Origin: an uncultured Pelagibacteraceae bacterium
GTDB taxonomy: Bacteria; Pseudomonadota; Alphaproteobacteria; Pelagibacterales; Pelagibacteraceae
Length of the DNA: 64,000 bases
Assembly (NCBI GenBank): GCA_902592375.1
Contig: CACJEG010000001.1
Location: 124,001 to 188,000, forward strand
Direction of reading: 5' to 3'
Position 1 is the stretch's first letter; the number at the start of each line of letters is the position of its first letter. Under the pieces are notes generated by a model, which searched no databases, had not been told where the DNA came from, and saw only the letters and a list, made by a program, of their open reading frames with translations. Both the position numbers and the translations under genes were made by a program. Positions 8,978 to 18,852 of the stretch are shown here, piece by piece.

Positions 8978-10902
8978 TGTTAACCCAATTTGTAACAATA
9001 TTAATTATCGTATCTGTTATTGGCTGTATTCTTTATGGAAGAAGATTAATTAAAACTGAAAAAGTTGATGCAGTTTTTGGTAATCCAGAAAGAGCAAAAG
9101 GTGGAACTCACTGGGTAATAGTTGGAACCAGCGCAATTCTCATGTTGTGGCTTTATTATTCGTGGGATATCGCAAAAGGCTTCTATCCAAAATCAGCAAA
9201 TGAATTATGTCAAGTTGCTAAAATTAATGAGTCATTATTAGGTTTAAAATATCAATTCCCTATTGAGGAAAGAGAATTCAAAAGCACATCTATTATTAAA
9301 ATTGAAAATAAAAATCTTGTAAAAATTGCAAATGAGATAAAAGCATCTCCAGATCTAAATGATCAACAAAAAACAATCCTTGTTAGCTACATTGATAGAA
9401 CTTCTAAATTAATTCCTTTCTTAACCAGTGAAGAGTTAATGGAAATGGATACCAAAATTAAACTTAAGGAAATAACAGAAGAAATAAAAGTTTTAAGTTC
9501 TAATTTCCAAAAGAAAGATTATCCTTTTGAAACAGATGCTCAAAAAAATGAAAGACAAAAGCTTATTAATGAGCAAGGTGGTTGGGGAATAACAACAATA
9601 GATTCTGGAAGTGGTTCTATAGAAAATACAATAGAAATACCAACTGCACCACAAACGAATAGAGGTTTAAAATTTGCTGCAGCAGCTGCTGAACTTAAAA
9701 TTATAAATGATAAATTTTTTAAAGTAAGAAATCATAATCCACAGTTTAAAAATGCGATTAAACAACTTAAAGATGATATCAAAGCTTATAGAAAGAGTTT
9801 AGATGACAGTATGGAGATTGCATCTGATTATGCAAAGAACATTGTTAAAATTGCTAGAAGAATAGAGTTTGCAAGTATCTATCCCCCTAATGCATTAAAT
9901 GAAATGCAGGCAGCAATTGTTGAATTTGATGAATTACAAAATAAAGAGCAAGGTGGATTAAGATTAATAGATATTCTTTTATTCCCTGCTGGGACAATTG
10001 TTGCAAGTGGACCTACATGTTCAGAACAAGGATCAGGAAGATGGTTACCAAAACCATCTGATACATTTAATAAATTTATCCTGATGTCAAAACCAAGTGT
10101 TGGCTACAAAAATATTCCTCTTTTATGGATTGAGATGGTGGACGTGAGTAAAATGATAGGATTTATTTTACCAGACTGGATTGCAGATATAATGCCTGGT
10201 GAATATCCAGTGCATACTAAAGATGGAATAGTAAAAGAAAACTTTAAAAGTAATGTGTTAAAAGTTGTTACAGGTGATTTCAAATTATTTAAAGTGCCTG
10301 TTCCATACGGACATATCTGGGATTCTTTTTTAAGAGTATTCTTAGGACTAATCTTTGGTATCATAATTGGTGTACCTCTAGGATTATTTATGGGTCTAAA
10401 CAGATTTGCTAAAGGTTTCTTTGATCCACTAATTGAACTTTATCGACCGGTCCCTCCTTTAGCATGGGCACCTTTGATTATTTCAGTTCTTGGAATTGAT
10501 AACTCAGGAAAGGTATTTTTATTATTTATGGTCTCTTTATCAATTATGATTATTTCTGCAAGAGCTGGTGCATCAGGAACACAACTTTCAAAAATCCATG
10601 CAGCCCACTCATTAGGCGCTACTAAAAAACAAATATTAAGACACGTGATTTTCCCTAATTCACTCCCTGAAATTCTTACAGGAATTAGAGTTGCAGTTGG
10701 TATGTGTTGGGGAACACTTGTTGCTGCAGAGTTTTTAGCGGGTACAACCGGTATTGGTTTTGTTGAAAACGTTGCTAAAAAATACTTCCAATATGAGGTA
10801 ATTTGGATAACGATATTTATTATGGGTCTACTTGGTCTTTTATTTGATATTACATTAAGAAAAATAATCGATAAAACTATTCCTTGGCGTGGAAAAGGAT
10901 AA
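8977..10902 (+). CDS. tauC: ABC transporter permease, TauC-like, with a large N-terminal extension
   Basis: C-terminal BPD_transp_1-type domain (LGATKKQILRHVIFPNSLPEILTGIR); N-terminal ~440 aa include two TM segments and a charged, coiled-coil-like region. Confidence 0.85.
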   Translation: MLTQFVTILIIVSVIGCILYGRRLIKTEKVDAVFGNPERAKGGTHWVIVGTSAILMLWLYYSWDIAKGFYPKSANELCQVAKINESLLGLKYQFPIEEREFKSTSIIKIENKNLVKIANEIKASPDLNDQQKTILVSYIDRTSKLIPFLTSEELMEMDTKIKLKEITEEIKVLSSNFQKKDYPFETDAQKNERQKLINEQGGWGITTIDSGSGSIENTIEIPTAPQTNRGLKFAAAAAELKIINDKFFKVRNHNPQFKNAIKQLKDDIKAYRKSLDDSMEIASDYAKNIVKIARRIEFASIYPPNALNEMQAAIVEFDELQNKEQGGLRLIDILLFPAGTIVASGPTCSEQGSGRWLPKPSDTFNKFILMSKPSVGYKNIPLLWIEMVDVSKMIGFILPDWIADIMPGEYPVHTKDGIVKENFKSNVLKVVTGDFKLFKVPVPYGHIWDSFLRVFLGLIFGIIIGVPLGLFMGLNRFAKGFFDPLIELYRPVPPLAWAPLIISVLGIDNSGKVFLLFMVSLSIMIISARAGASGTQLSKIHAAHSLGATKKQILRHVIFPNSLPEILTGIRVAVGMCWGTLVAAEFLAGTTGIGFVENVAKKYFQYEVIWITIFIMGLLGLLFDITLRKIIDKTIPWRGKG

Positions 10903-10918
10903 ATGTTAAGGGGATGAA

Positions 10919-11923
10919 ATGAAGACCCCAGTTTTAAAAAAACAAGTCATTAAAATATTCCAAAAATTTGGTCTAAGTAAAGATCATGCTTTAATTTCTA
11001 CTAATGCATTAATTAATGCAGAATTAGTTAGTGCATATGGACATGGTTTATCAAGACTTAAGATGTACTGTGATCGAATTTCTAAAAAAGTAATTAATCC
11101 AAAACCAAAAATTAAAATTAAAAAAATTTCTTCTTCTATTTCTCATATTGATGCAAACAATAGTATTGGTTTTGTTGCAGCTGATTTAGGAATTAAAACT
11201 GCAATTAAACATGCACAAAAAACCGGAATAGGAATGGTAGCAGTTAAAAATAGTGGTCACTATGGCTTATCTGGTTATTACGCTGAACAAGCAGTAAAAA
11301 AAAATTTAATTACAATGATATATACAAATGCTCCTCCAGCAGTTGCTCCACATGGTGCATTAAAAACTTTATTTGGAACAAATCCAATTTGTTTTGGATC
11401 CCCTGCTGGTTCCAAAATTCCATTTATTTTAGATACATCAATCTCAATGATCAATAGAGGAAAAATAAGAGTTGCTGCAAGAAACAATCAAACAATTCCT
11501 GCGGGAGTTGCTTTAGATAAATTTGGTAAACCAACTACTGATGCAAAAAAAGCATTAGCAGGAGTACAATTACCAATTGCAGGTTTTAGAGGCTCAGGAC
11601 TTGCTTGGATGGTAGATATTTTAAGCGGAGTTTTAACAGGAGGAAATCATGCAGGGAGAGTTAAAGATCCATTTGATGATTTTTCAGGTCCGCAAAATAT
11701 TGGACATTTATTTATAACTTTTAAAGCAAATTTGTTTCAAAAAAATTATAACCAACGAATTAAAGATAATATTAAAACAATAAAAAAACTTCCTAAAATT
11801 AAAGGTGTTAAAGAAATAATGTATCCAGGACAAAATAAGTTTAACCGGTATAAAAATAACTCAAAAAAAGAAATTTCTATACCGGATATAATAAAGAAAG
11901 ATTTGGAAACCTTAATAAGTTAA
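10919..11923 (+). CDS. LDH2/MDH2-family malate/L-lactate/sulfolactate dehydrogenase
   Basis: GHYGLSGYYAEQA, APHGALKTLFGTNPICFGSP, GFRGSGLAWMVDILSGVLTGG. Confidence 0.85.
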   Translation: MKTPVLKKQVIKIFQKFGLSKDHALISTNALINAELVSAYGHGLSRLKMYCDRISKKVINPKPKIKIKKISSSISHIDANNSIGFVAADLGIKTAIKHAQKTGIGMVAVKNSGHYGLSGYYAEQAVKKNLITMIYTNAPPAVAPHGALKTLFGTNPICFGSPAGSKIPFILDTSISMINRGKIRVAARNNQTIPAGVALDKFGKPTTDAKKALAGVQLPIAGFRGSGLAWMVDILSGVLTGGNHAGRVKDPFDDFSGPQNIGHLFITFKANLFQKNYNQRIKDNIKTIKKLPKIKGVKEIMYPGQNKFNRYKNNSKKEISIPDIIKKDLETLIS

Positions 11924-12109
11924 CATCGTTAGAGCACCCAAAGAAACGATAACAGATGATAAAATTATTGTTCGTTTAACTTTTTCCTTCTTCTTTTCTT
12001 CTAGAAGTCTTTGCTTTAGAACATCCACATTAACCCTTTTTGGAGTTTCAACATATTGAGAGGGGGTCTCTACAATCTCAGATGTTCTATGTAAGCTTTC
12101 TGTACTCAT
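11912..12109 (-). CDS. Small single-TM hypothetical protein
   Basis: 65 aa, C-terminal TM; shares NV(N/D)(I/V)L..R....K....KR with the ORF at 1774. Confidence 0.55.
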   Translation of the reverse strand: MSTESLHRTSEIVETPSQYVETPKRVNVDVLKQRLLEEKKKEKVKRTIILSSVIVSLGALTMLTY

Positions 12110-12167
12110 ATTTCGTTTATAATTATTATTTTAATCATTTTTACTGCAAGTTTTACATACTAGGGTT

Positions 12168-12213
12168 GTCCATAATGGGTTGACTCTAATTTCACTTTTG
12201 TTCATATTGGGTT
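12168..12213 (+). promoter_or_regulatory. Imperfect direct repeats, candidate operator of the downstream regulator
   Basis: GTCCATAATGGGTT (12168-12181) and GTTCATATTGGGTT (12200-12213), 12/14 identical, 32 bp apart, just upstream of ATG 12227. Confidence 0.5.
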
Positions 12214-12226
12214 TTTTTATAAAAAA

Positions 12227-13189
12227 ATGAATACTTTACCTAGCATTTCCGAACACATAGATCAGAATGTAATCAATAAAGTAATTGAAGATAATTTTGC
12301 CGCACTGGCACCCTCTTTTTACACTCTAGCCAGCAATTGGTTTGTAAGAGCTTACGACCATTACAAAGATATAGATAAGTTCATCATCATTATATATTTG
12401 ATAAATCAAGACCTTGTATATTTCAGACAAAATGGGATAAAAATTGATTACAATACATTTTACAAGGATAATTCAATCGAAATTAATAAAATTAACATTT
12501 CTGATATTTCAAAAGATCTAGGGGTACCCAAAGAGAGCATCAGGAGAAAAGTTTTAGAATTAGAAAAACTAGGAGTAATTAAAAGATCTGGTAAAAAAAT
12601 ATTTATTGTTAGAGATACACTTTACTCAGTTAGAGCAACTAATACGCTGACAGAGATTGCAACTATATTACATGAATTTAATAAAATTTTAAAAAAAGAA
12701 AAACTAGCATTTGAAGTTTATTCAGTTGATGAAATAGTATCTGCGATGAAAGAAAATTTCTCTTATTGCTGGTACCAATTTAATAAATTCTGGTTTATTT
12801 ATGTAAAGAGATGGAGAGAAGAGTTGAAAGATTTAGAAGTTTTTTCAATTGGCATGGTTATACTTATCAATGCAATTAAAAATAAGGAATTTACTCCAAA
12901 AAAATCAAACATGAATACTTATCGAAAAGAAATTATGGGCTCAGATAAAAGAGGAGTTAATGCTATGTCTGTTGCTGATATTACTGGTATACCAAGACCA
13001 ACGGTTGTTAGAAAATTAAAATATTTAATTGAAAGAAAATTTCTTCATATTAATGAAAAGAAATTAATTTCATATAATGAAGAATATTCAACAAAAAAAA
13101 AGACAGATAAATTATTAAAGGCAAATATGCTTAGCTTAAGCTATTTTATTTATAAAATTTTTAATCAAATAAGAATAATCAATCCTTAA
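12227..13189 (+). CDS. Transcriptional regulator with two winged-HTH segments
   Basis: NISDISKDLGVPKESIRRKVLELEKLGVIKRSGKKIFIV and SVADITGIPRPTVVRKLKYLIERKFLHINEKKLISYN both read as wHTH. Confidence 0.7.
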   Translation: MNTLPSISEHIDQNVINKVIEDNFAALAPSFYTLASNWFVRAYDHYKDIDKFIIIIYLINQDLVYFRQNGIKIDYNTFYKDNSIEINKINISDISKDLGVPKESIRRKVLELEKLGVIKRSGKKIFIVRDTLYSVRATNTLTEIATILHEFNKILKKEKLAFEVYSVDEIVSAMKENFSYCWYQFNKFWFIYVKRWREELKDLEVFSIGMVILINAIKNKEFTPKKSNMNTYRKEIMGSDKRGVNAMSVADITGIPRPTVVRKLKYLIERKFLHINEKKLISYNEEYSTKKKTDKLLKANMLSLSYFIYKIFNQIRIINP

Positions 13190-14037
13190 TTAGATTTTCT
13201 TAAAATATAAATAAAAATAAATCCAGTTATATACATGATTAGTGCATAAGCACCAGTTGGTAATGCATATAAAATATCCGTACCAAATATTTGTGTAGAG
13301 ACAAATAATGCTAATGTTCCATTTTGCAGTCCACATTCTAAAGCAATACACTTCATTTGTTTAACACCTGAAGCAAAAGCTTTTGCAATGTAATAGGCAA
13401 TGAACATCATTGAAATATTTAAAATTAGGGCAATTAAACCAGCTTGTTTTATAAAGCTAATAAAATTTTCTCTTTCTGAATAAAAAGCTGCTACGAAAAA
13501 AACAGCGAATAAAATTATGTTAAGTTTATTAAATATTTCAACTTTAGAAGATATAAAATTTTCAGCAAATTTTCTAATAATCATTCCTAAAATCACAGGC
13601 ACTGTTACAACTAAAAACATTTTTAAAGCTATTCCTGTCATTGAAATGTTTCGAGAAACTTCTGTTATCCCTAACATGTCTGCAGATGTAAAGATTATTA
13701 AAGGAACTGTAATTATACTTAATAAACTAATTACAGCAGTTAAAGATATTGATAACGCAACATCTCCATCAGCAAACTTTGTCATTACATTAGATGTTAC
13801 ACCTCCTGGTGCTGCAGCTATGATCATGACCCCTATTGCTATTTCAGGCGGTGTTTTTAAAATTAAAATTAATATGTATGCTACAATTGGAAGAATTATT
13901 AATTGAGAAATAAAACCAACAATAAAATCTTTTGGTGCTTTAAATACTCTTCCAAAATCTTCTAGTTTTAATCCTAAGCCTAAGCCTAACATTATTAATG
14001 CCAATATGATTGGCGCTATTTTAGTTACAATTTCCAA
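13186..14037 (-). CDS. Bile acid:sodium symporter (BASS) family transporter
   Basis: AAAPGGVTSNVMTKFADGDVALSISLTAVISLLSIITVP; ECGLQNGTLALFV. Confidence 0.88.
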   Translation of the reverse strand: MEIVTKIAPIILALIMLGLGLGLKLEDFGRVFKAPKDFIVGFISQLIILPIVAYILILILKTPPEIAIGVMIIAAAPGGVTSNVMTKFADGDVALSISLTAVISLLSIITVPLIIFTSADMLGITEVSRNISMTGIALKMFLVVTVPVILGMIIRKFAENFISSKVEIFNKLNIILFAVFFVAAFYSERENFISFIKQAGLIALILNISMMFIAYYIAKAFASGVKQMKCIALECGLQNGTLALFVSTQIFGTDILYALPTGAYALIMYITGFIFIYILRKSN

Positions 14038-14138
14038 ATTCTCCCCCGCTCAAGACCAATTATATAAACTTGTTAAATTTATATAAAGAATTTTTTTTTA
14101 TATACATGTTAAGTTTTTTCACTTATTTGTAGAAAAAA

Positions 14139-15050
14139 ATGCTTTCAAACAAAGAAATTGTCTGTCCAAATAACTTATTAGATTTAGCTCATAAAAAAAA
14201 AGGAGTTAAAGTTGCAGTTGTAAATGCTGGTAAACCCTTACCGATGTTATCTGTTCAAGACGCAGTTAACGAAAATTTAATTGAGCCTATATTTATTGGT
14301 CATGAAGTAGAAATTCAAAAATGTGCAGAGGAAATTGGTTGGGATATTTCAAAATACGAGCTTATTCATGAGCCTGTAGAAAATGATACTGCTAAAATTG
14401 CAGCTAAATTAGCAAGTGAAGGCAAGGTGCAAATAATAGTTAAAGGACATATTCACACTGATGTACTTATGAAAGAAGTGCTTAAACGTGAATATAATTT
14501 GCTAGGAAAAACAAGGTTAAGTCACATCTGGCATATGACTATTGGTAAAGATGATAAGCCATTAATTATTACTGATGGAGCATTAAACGTTTTACCAAAT
14601 GTTAAAACAAAAATGCATATTCTTAAGAATGTCGTTAATTTTTCAAATAGAATAGGAATAGAGAGACCAAAAGTATCTGTATTATCTGCAACCGAAGAAG
14701 TTTTAGAAAGTGTCCCAAGTTCTATTGAGGCTGCAGAAATAACAAAATTAGCTAAAGAAGAAAATTTAAGTGCTGACGTATTTGGCCCTTTAGCATTTGA
14801 TAATAGTATTTCAAAAAAATCGGCTGCAATTAAAGGAATTAAAAATTTGGTTGCTGGAGAAGCGGATGTTTTATTGGTACCTAGTGTAGAAACTGGAAAT
14901 GCTTTAGTAAAAATGCTTATCTATTTTAGTGGAGCATGCGCCGCGGGAGTTGTTGTTGGTGGAAAAGTGCCAGTCGTTATAACAAGTAGATCTGACGAAG
15001 CACAAGCGCGTTTAGCTTCAATTGCAGCTGCAGTTGTAGCCTTAGACTAA
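14139..15050 (+). CDS. pta: Phosphate acetyl/butyryl transferase
   Basis: VKGHIHTDVLMKEVL, SHIWHM, ITDGALNV, ADVLLVPSVETGNALVK, PVVITSRSDEAQARLASIA. Confidence 0.85.
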   Translation: MLSNKEIVCPNNLLDLAHKKKGVKVAVVNAGKPLPMLSVQDAVNENLIEPIFIGHEVEIQKCAEEIGWDISKYELIHEPVENDTAKIAAKLASEGKVQIIVKGHIHTDVLMKEVLKREYNLLGKTRLSHIWHMTIGKDDKPLIITDGALNVLPNVKTKMHILKNVVNFSNRIGIERPKVSVLSATEEVLESVPSSIEAAEITKLAKEENLSADVFGPLAFDNSISKKSAAIKGIKNLVAGEADVLLVPSVETGNALVKMLIYFSGACAAGVVVGGKVPVVITSRSDEAQARLASIAAAVVALD

Positions 15051-15059
15051 ATGTTTCAT

Positions 15060-15079
15060 TGAATTTCAATAGAAATTCA
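15060..15079 (+). repeat. Intercistronic hairpin between pta and the HisD-like gene
   Basis: TGAATTTC-AATA-GAAATTCA, perfect 8-bp stem. Confidence 0.6.
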
Positions 15080-15109
15080 TTTAAATAAACTGAAATTTAA
15101 AGGAGAGAA

Positions 15110-16396
15110 ATGGCAATTACATACTTAAAAAAATCACCAAAAACATCATCAACTGATGACACAAAAACAAGAGAAATAGTTGAAAATATTCTAAAAGACA
15201 TTGAGACTAGCAAAGAAGAAGGTTGTAAAGAGCTTTCTAAAAAGTTTGATAAATATGAAGGTGATGTGATTGTTTCAAAAGAAAAAATTGAAGAAATAAA
15301 AAAAAATTTAGATCAGAAAACTAAAGATGATATTCAGTTCTCTCACGAAAGAGTTAGAAAATTTGCTGAAGCACAATTAAAAAATTATGGCCAAGACTTT
15401 GAAGTTGAATTATCTGATGGTTTATTTGCTGGACAAAAACTTATTCCAGTAAATACAGCAGGTTGTTATGTGCCAGCAGGAAGATATGCTCATATAGCTT
15501 CAGCTGTAATGAGTGTGACGACAGCAAAAGTTGCTGGAGTTAAAAATATTTTAGTTTGTAGTTCACCTAAACCTGGAGTTGGAGTACATCCATCAATTGT
15601 TTATACAGCTGACTTATGTGGTGCTGACGTGATAATGAATTTAGGTGGTGTACAAGCTATTGCAGCAATGACAAACGGCTTATTTGGAAATGCACCTGCA
15701 GATATTTTAGTAGGTCCTGGTAACCAATTTGTTGCTGAAGCAAAAAGAATTTTGTTTGGAAAAGTTGGTATAGATTTATTTGCAGGACCTACAGAAATTG
15801 CAGTAATTGCAGATGAGACAGCAGATCCTGAAATGGTTGCATATGATTTAGTTGGACAAGCAGAACACGGTTACAATTCTCCAGCTTGGTTGTTTACTAA
15901 AAGTAAAAAAGTTGCAGACTATGTAATGCAAAGAGTTCCAGAATTAATTGCAGATTTACCGGATCTTCCAAAAGAAAATTCAGGTGCTGCATGGAGAGAT
16001 TATGGTGAAGTAATTCTTTGCGATACTGATGAAGAGATTGCTAAAGTTAGTGATGAATACGCTCCAGAACATTTAGAAGTCCAGACCAAAAATTTACAAT
16101 GGTACCACGACAGATTAAAAAATTACGGATCTTTATTCATTGGTGAAGAAACAACAGTTGCTTATGGAGACAAATGTTCGGGAACAAATCACATACTACC
16201 AACAAAAGGTGCTGGTAGATACACAGGTGGTTTGTTTGTTGGTAAATTTATAAAAACATTAAGTTTCCAAAGAATGAGTAAGGCTGCAACAAAAGAAGTT
16301 GGTGCTGCTTGTGCAAGAATTTCTAGATACGAAGGAATGGAAGCGCATGCTAGAACTGGTGATGTAAGATTAAGAAAATACGGATTTTCTAATTAA
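15110..16396 (+). CDS. Histidinol dehydrogenase family protein; candidate sulfopropanediol 3-dehydrogenase (HpsN-like)
   Basis: HisD-family signature (CYVPAGRYAHIASAVMS, GPGNQFVAEAKR, EHLEVQTKN) with an MAITYLKK N-terminus; in an organosulfonate context, not a his operon. Confidence 0.8.
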   Translation: MAITYLKKSPKTSSTDDTKTREIVENILKDIETSKEEGCKELSKKFDKYEGDVIVSKEKIEEIKKNLDQKTKDDIQFSHERVRKFAEAQLKNYGQDFEVELSDGLFAGQKLIPVNTAGCYVPAGRYAHIASAVMSVTTAKVAGVKNILVCSSPKPGVGVHPSIVYTADLCGADVIMNLGGVQAIAAMTNGLFGNAPADILVGPGNQFVAEAKRILFGKVGIDLFAGPTEIAVIADETADPEMVAYDLVGQAEHGYNSPAWLFTKSKKVADYVMQRVPELIADLPDLPKENSGAAWRDYGEVILCDTDEEIAKVSDEYAPEHLEVQTKNLQWYHDRLKNYGSLFIGEETTVAYGDKCSGTNHILPTKGAGRYTGGLFVGKFIKTLSFQRMSKAATKEVGAACARISRYEGMEAHARTGDVRLRKYGFSN

Positions 16397-16399
16397 TAA

Positions 16400-17659
16400 T
16401 TAATTAGTTAATTTTAAATCTAAATATAGAGCTGCGGACCAAGAAAAATTATTTGCACCCATTGGTTTACCATTCTTACAACTATAATATTCATGAAATC
16501 CTTTTTTTTCTACCAATCTAATAGTGCTTTGTTTAATTTTTTTTGAGTATTTTTCATCCTTATTAATGAGACCCTTGCATATAAACCAATTACAATTAAC
16601 CCACACAGGACCTCTCCAATATCGTTTTTCCTCAAAGCTTCTGTGAGTAGGTTTTATTGAAGAAAAGAAGTATTTTTCATTTACGTTATGTTTTTTTAAA
16701 TTTTTAATCAAAACATTATTTATTTTATGATTATTTATATCAGCGAATAATACTAAGTAATTTGTTATTGATGGGACTGATATTTTTTTTTTATTTCTTA
16801 CATCAAATGAAAAAAAAGCACCCTTTTTTTTGTCAAAAAATCTTAAAATGTTTCTCTCAGTAAGTTTTACGTATTTAATAATTTTTGAGCTATCTAGATT
16901 AAATTTTTTCAAAAGTATGACTAAATCTTTATTTGCTTTAAGAAATATAGAATTAAATCCAATATCAACAACATTGAACAATGCAGTATTGAATATTTTT
17001 TTTGGATTATACTTCTTTTTTCTTAGGTCGTTTTTAATCGTTACATACCTATCATAGTCAATATTTAAAGGTCTATGTTCTGGATTAACAACTTTATTAT
17101 CAGCTCTTTTATATTGAATATTTTTTTCAATTTTAACTTTGCTCATTGGTCCATCCCAAAGTGAAGAATTATCATAGCCACTTTCCCATGGATGAAGTAT
17201 TGATACTAAACCAGTTTTATTTGGATCTCTATATTTAATAAACCACTCATGAGATTTTTTGATTTTAATTATAAATTTTTTAATTTCTGTTTTTTGTTTT
17301 TTATTAATTTTATTTTTATCTATTATTTGTTTTAAAATACTTGCAAGCACCGGAGGTTGAGTTATTCCAGAGGAGTGAATTTTATTCCCACAACTCCAAG
17401 CAGTATAATTAGGATAGTAATTAGTATTTGTATCATGAAATAGAATGTGTGGAATCATTCCATCTTTCCATTGTCCATCTAATAGGGTTCTAATTTCTTT
17501 TAATGCAAAATTAAGATTAAAGTATGAGTATCCCAGAGCAATGAATGCTGAGTCCCAGTTCCATTGTGCAGGATATAATTTATTATTTGTTGGTAATGTG
17601 TATCCCCTTTTTCTATTTCCGATTAAAGTTTTTTGTGCGATTTTAACAAATTTATTCAT
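16400..17659 (-). CDS. GH63-like glycoside hydrolase (mannosyl/glucosylglycerate hydrolase-like)
   Basis: QWNWDSAFIALGY, HPWESGYDNSSLWDGPM, EEKRYWRGPVWVNCNWFICKGL: six-hairpin glycosidase motifs. Confidence 0.75.
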   Translation of the reverse strand: MNKFVKIAQKTLIGNRKRGYTLPTNNKLYPAQWNWDSAFIALGYSYFNLNFALKEIRTLLDGQWKDGMIPHILFHDTNTNYYPNYTAWSCGNKIHSSGITQPPVLASILKQIIDKNKINKKQKTEIKKFIIKIKKSHEWFIKYRDPNKTGLVSILHPWESGYDNSSLWDGPMSKVKIEKNIQYKRADNKVVNPEHRPLNIDYDRYVTIKNDLRKKKYNPKKIFNTALFNVVDIGFNSIFLKANKDLVILLKKFNLDSSKIIKYVKLTERNILRFFDKKKGAFFSFDVRNKKKISVPSITNYLVLFADINNHKINNVLIKNLKKHNVNEKYFFSSIKPTHRSFEEKRYWRGPVWVNCNWFICKGLINKDEKYSKKIKQSTIRLVEKKGFHEYYSCKNGKPMGANNFSWSAALYLDLKLTN

Positions 17660-18852
17660 TATCCTTTTACGCTTCCTGCAGTTAAACCACTTACTAGATA
17701 TTTTTCAAAATAAACAAAAATGAATAGCACTGGCAAAGTTACAATAACTGAACCAGCCATCAAATATTGTCTAGGAGTTTCTGCATCACCACTTAAGTAT
17801 TGAATAGCTCTAGATAATGTAAATGAATTTGGATTATCTAAAAACATTAATGAAAACAAAAACTCATTCCAAGCAATCATAAACACATATAATGCTACCG
17901 ATGAAATAGCTGGAATACTTAGCGGAATTATAATTTTTGTGATAATTCCAAACCAACTTAGTCTATCTAATATTGCGGCTTCTTCTAGCTCCTTAGGTAT
18001 GCTTTTAAAATATCCTTGTAGCATATAGATTGCGACAGGAAGTGTGGTAGCAGTATATACTATCAACAAACCTTCTATAGAATTTCTCAATCCTAATTGA
18101 CTAAAAATTGTATAAAGTGGAATAACAAGCACTATTGCTGGAAACATGTAGATTATAAGTATTGATGTAGATAAAAATGTTTTTCCAAAAAAATTTAATC
18201 TTGCCACCGCATAAGCAGCTGGGATTGCAAAAAGAAGAGTGATAATAACTGTGCCAACTGAGACGATAGTGCTAGTAATAATATATTTTCCAAAATTATA
18301 AGATTTAAAAATTACAAAATATGAGTTGAACAATCCTTTTAAACCTTGAGCAAAATTTATACTAAAATCTAAAGGGTTTACTAACAAAGCAATCTGAGTT
18401 TTAAAACTCGTTACTAACATCATATAAAACGGGAATAGTATTACAAAAGAAAAAAATAAAATTCCAAACAAAGTTAAAAAATCAAAAAGGATAACTTGCG
18501 TGGAGTGTTCTTCTTTTAGGTTAGTGAAATTATACTTATTAATTTTACTGACAAAAAAATATATTATTAAGAAAGTACCTACATTATACCATACAGGAAG
18601 TTTTTGTATTAAGTAGCCATCAAAAATTACAAATAAAGATGAAAAAATAATAGATTTATAAATAGGTTTAATTTTATCATTAAAAATTAAATGAAATAAA
18701 GATATTAAAAATCCTATAATAAAAAATATTTCAATATTAAATGTTTTGATAGTTAATCCTTGCAATGTTGCTAATACTTTCCAAATTGAAACTAAAAATA
18801 TTAAGAAAAATGTAGCTATCAATGAAAATAGAATTGTATTTTTAATTTTCAT
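17659..18852 (-). CDS. Carbohydrate ABC transporter permease (MalG-like) with N-terminal TM extension
   Basis: EAAILDRLSWFGIITKIIIPLSIPAISSVALY; 397 aa, about 120 aa longer than usual. Confidence 0.87.
   Translation of the reverse strand: MKIKNTILFSLIATFFLIFLVSIWKVLATLQGLTIKTFNIEIFFIIGFLISLFHLIFNDKIKPIYKSIIFSSLFVIFDGYLIQKLPVWYNVGTFLIIYFFVSKINKYNFTNLKEEHSTQVILFDFLTLFGILFFSFVILFPFYMMLVTSFKTQIALLVNPLDFSINFAQGLKGLFNSYFVIFKSYNFGKYIITSTIVSVGTVIITLLFAIPAAYAVARLNFFGKTFLSTSILIIYMFPAIVLVIPLYTIFSQLGLRNSIEGLLIVYTATTLPVAIYMLQGYFKSIPKELEEAAILDRLSWFGIITKIIIPLSIPAISSVALYVFMIAWNEFLFSLMFLDNPNSFTLSRAIQYLSGDAETPRQYLMAGSVIVTLPVLFIFVYFEKYLVSGLTAGSVKG

Noticed and set aside
15110-16396. Plain assignment as biosynthetic histidinol dehydrogenase (hisD)
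   Set aside because: No other his genes nearby and the N-terminus and neighbourhood fit the HpsN-like branch better; this remains to be tested by phylogeny.
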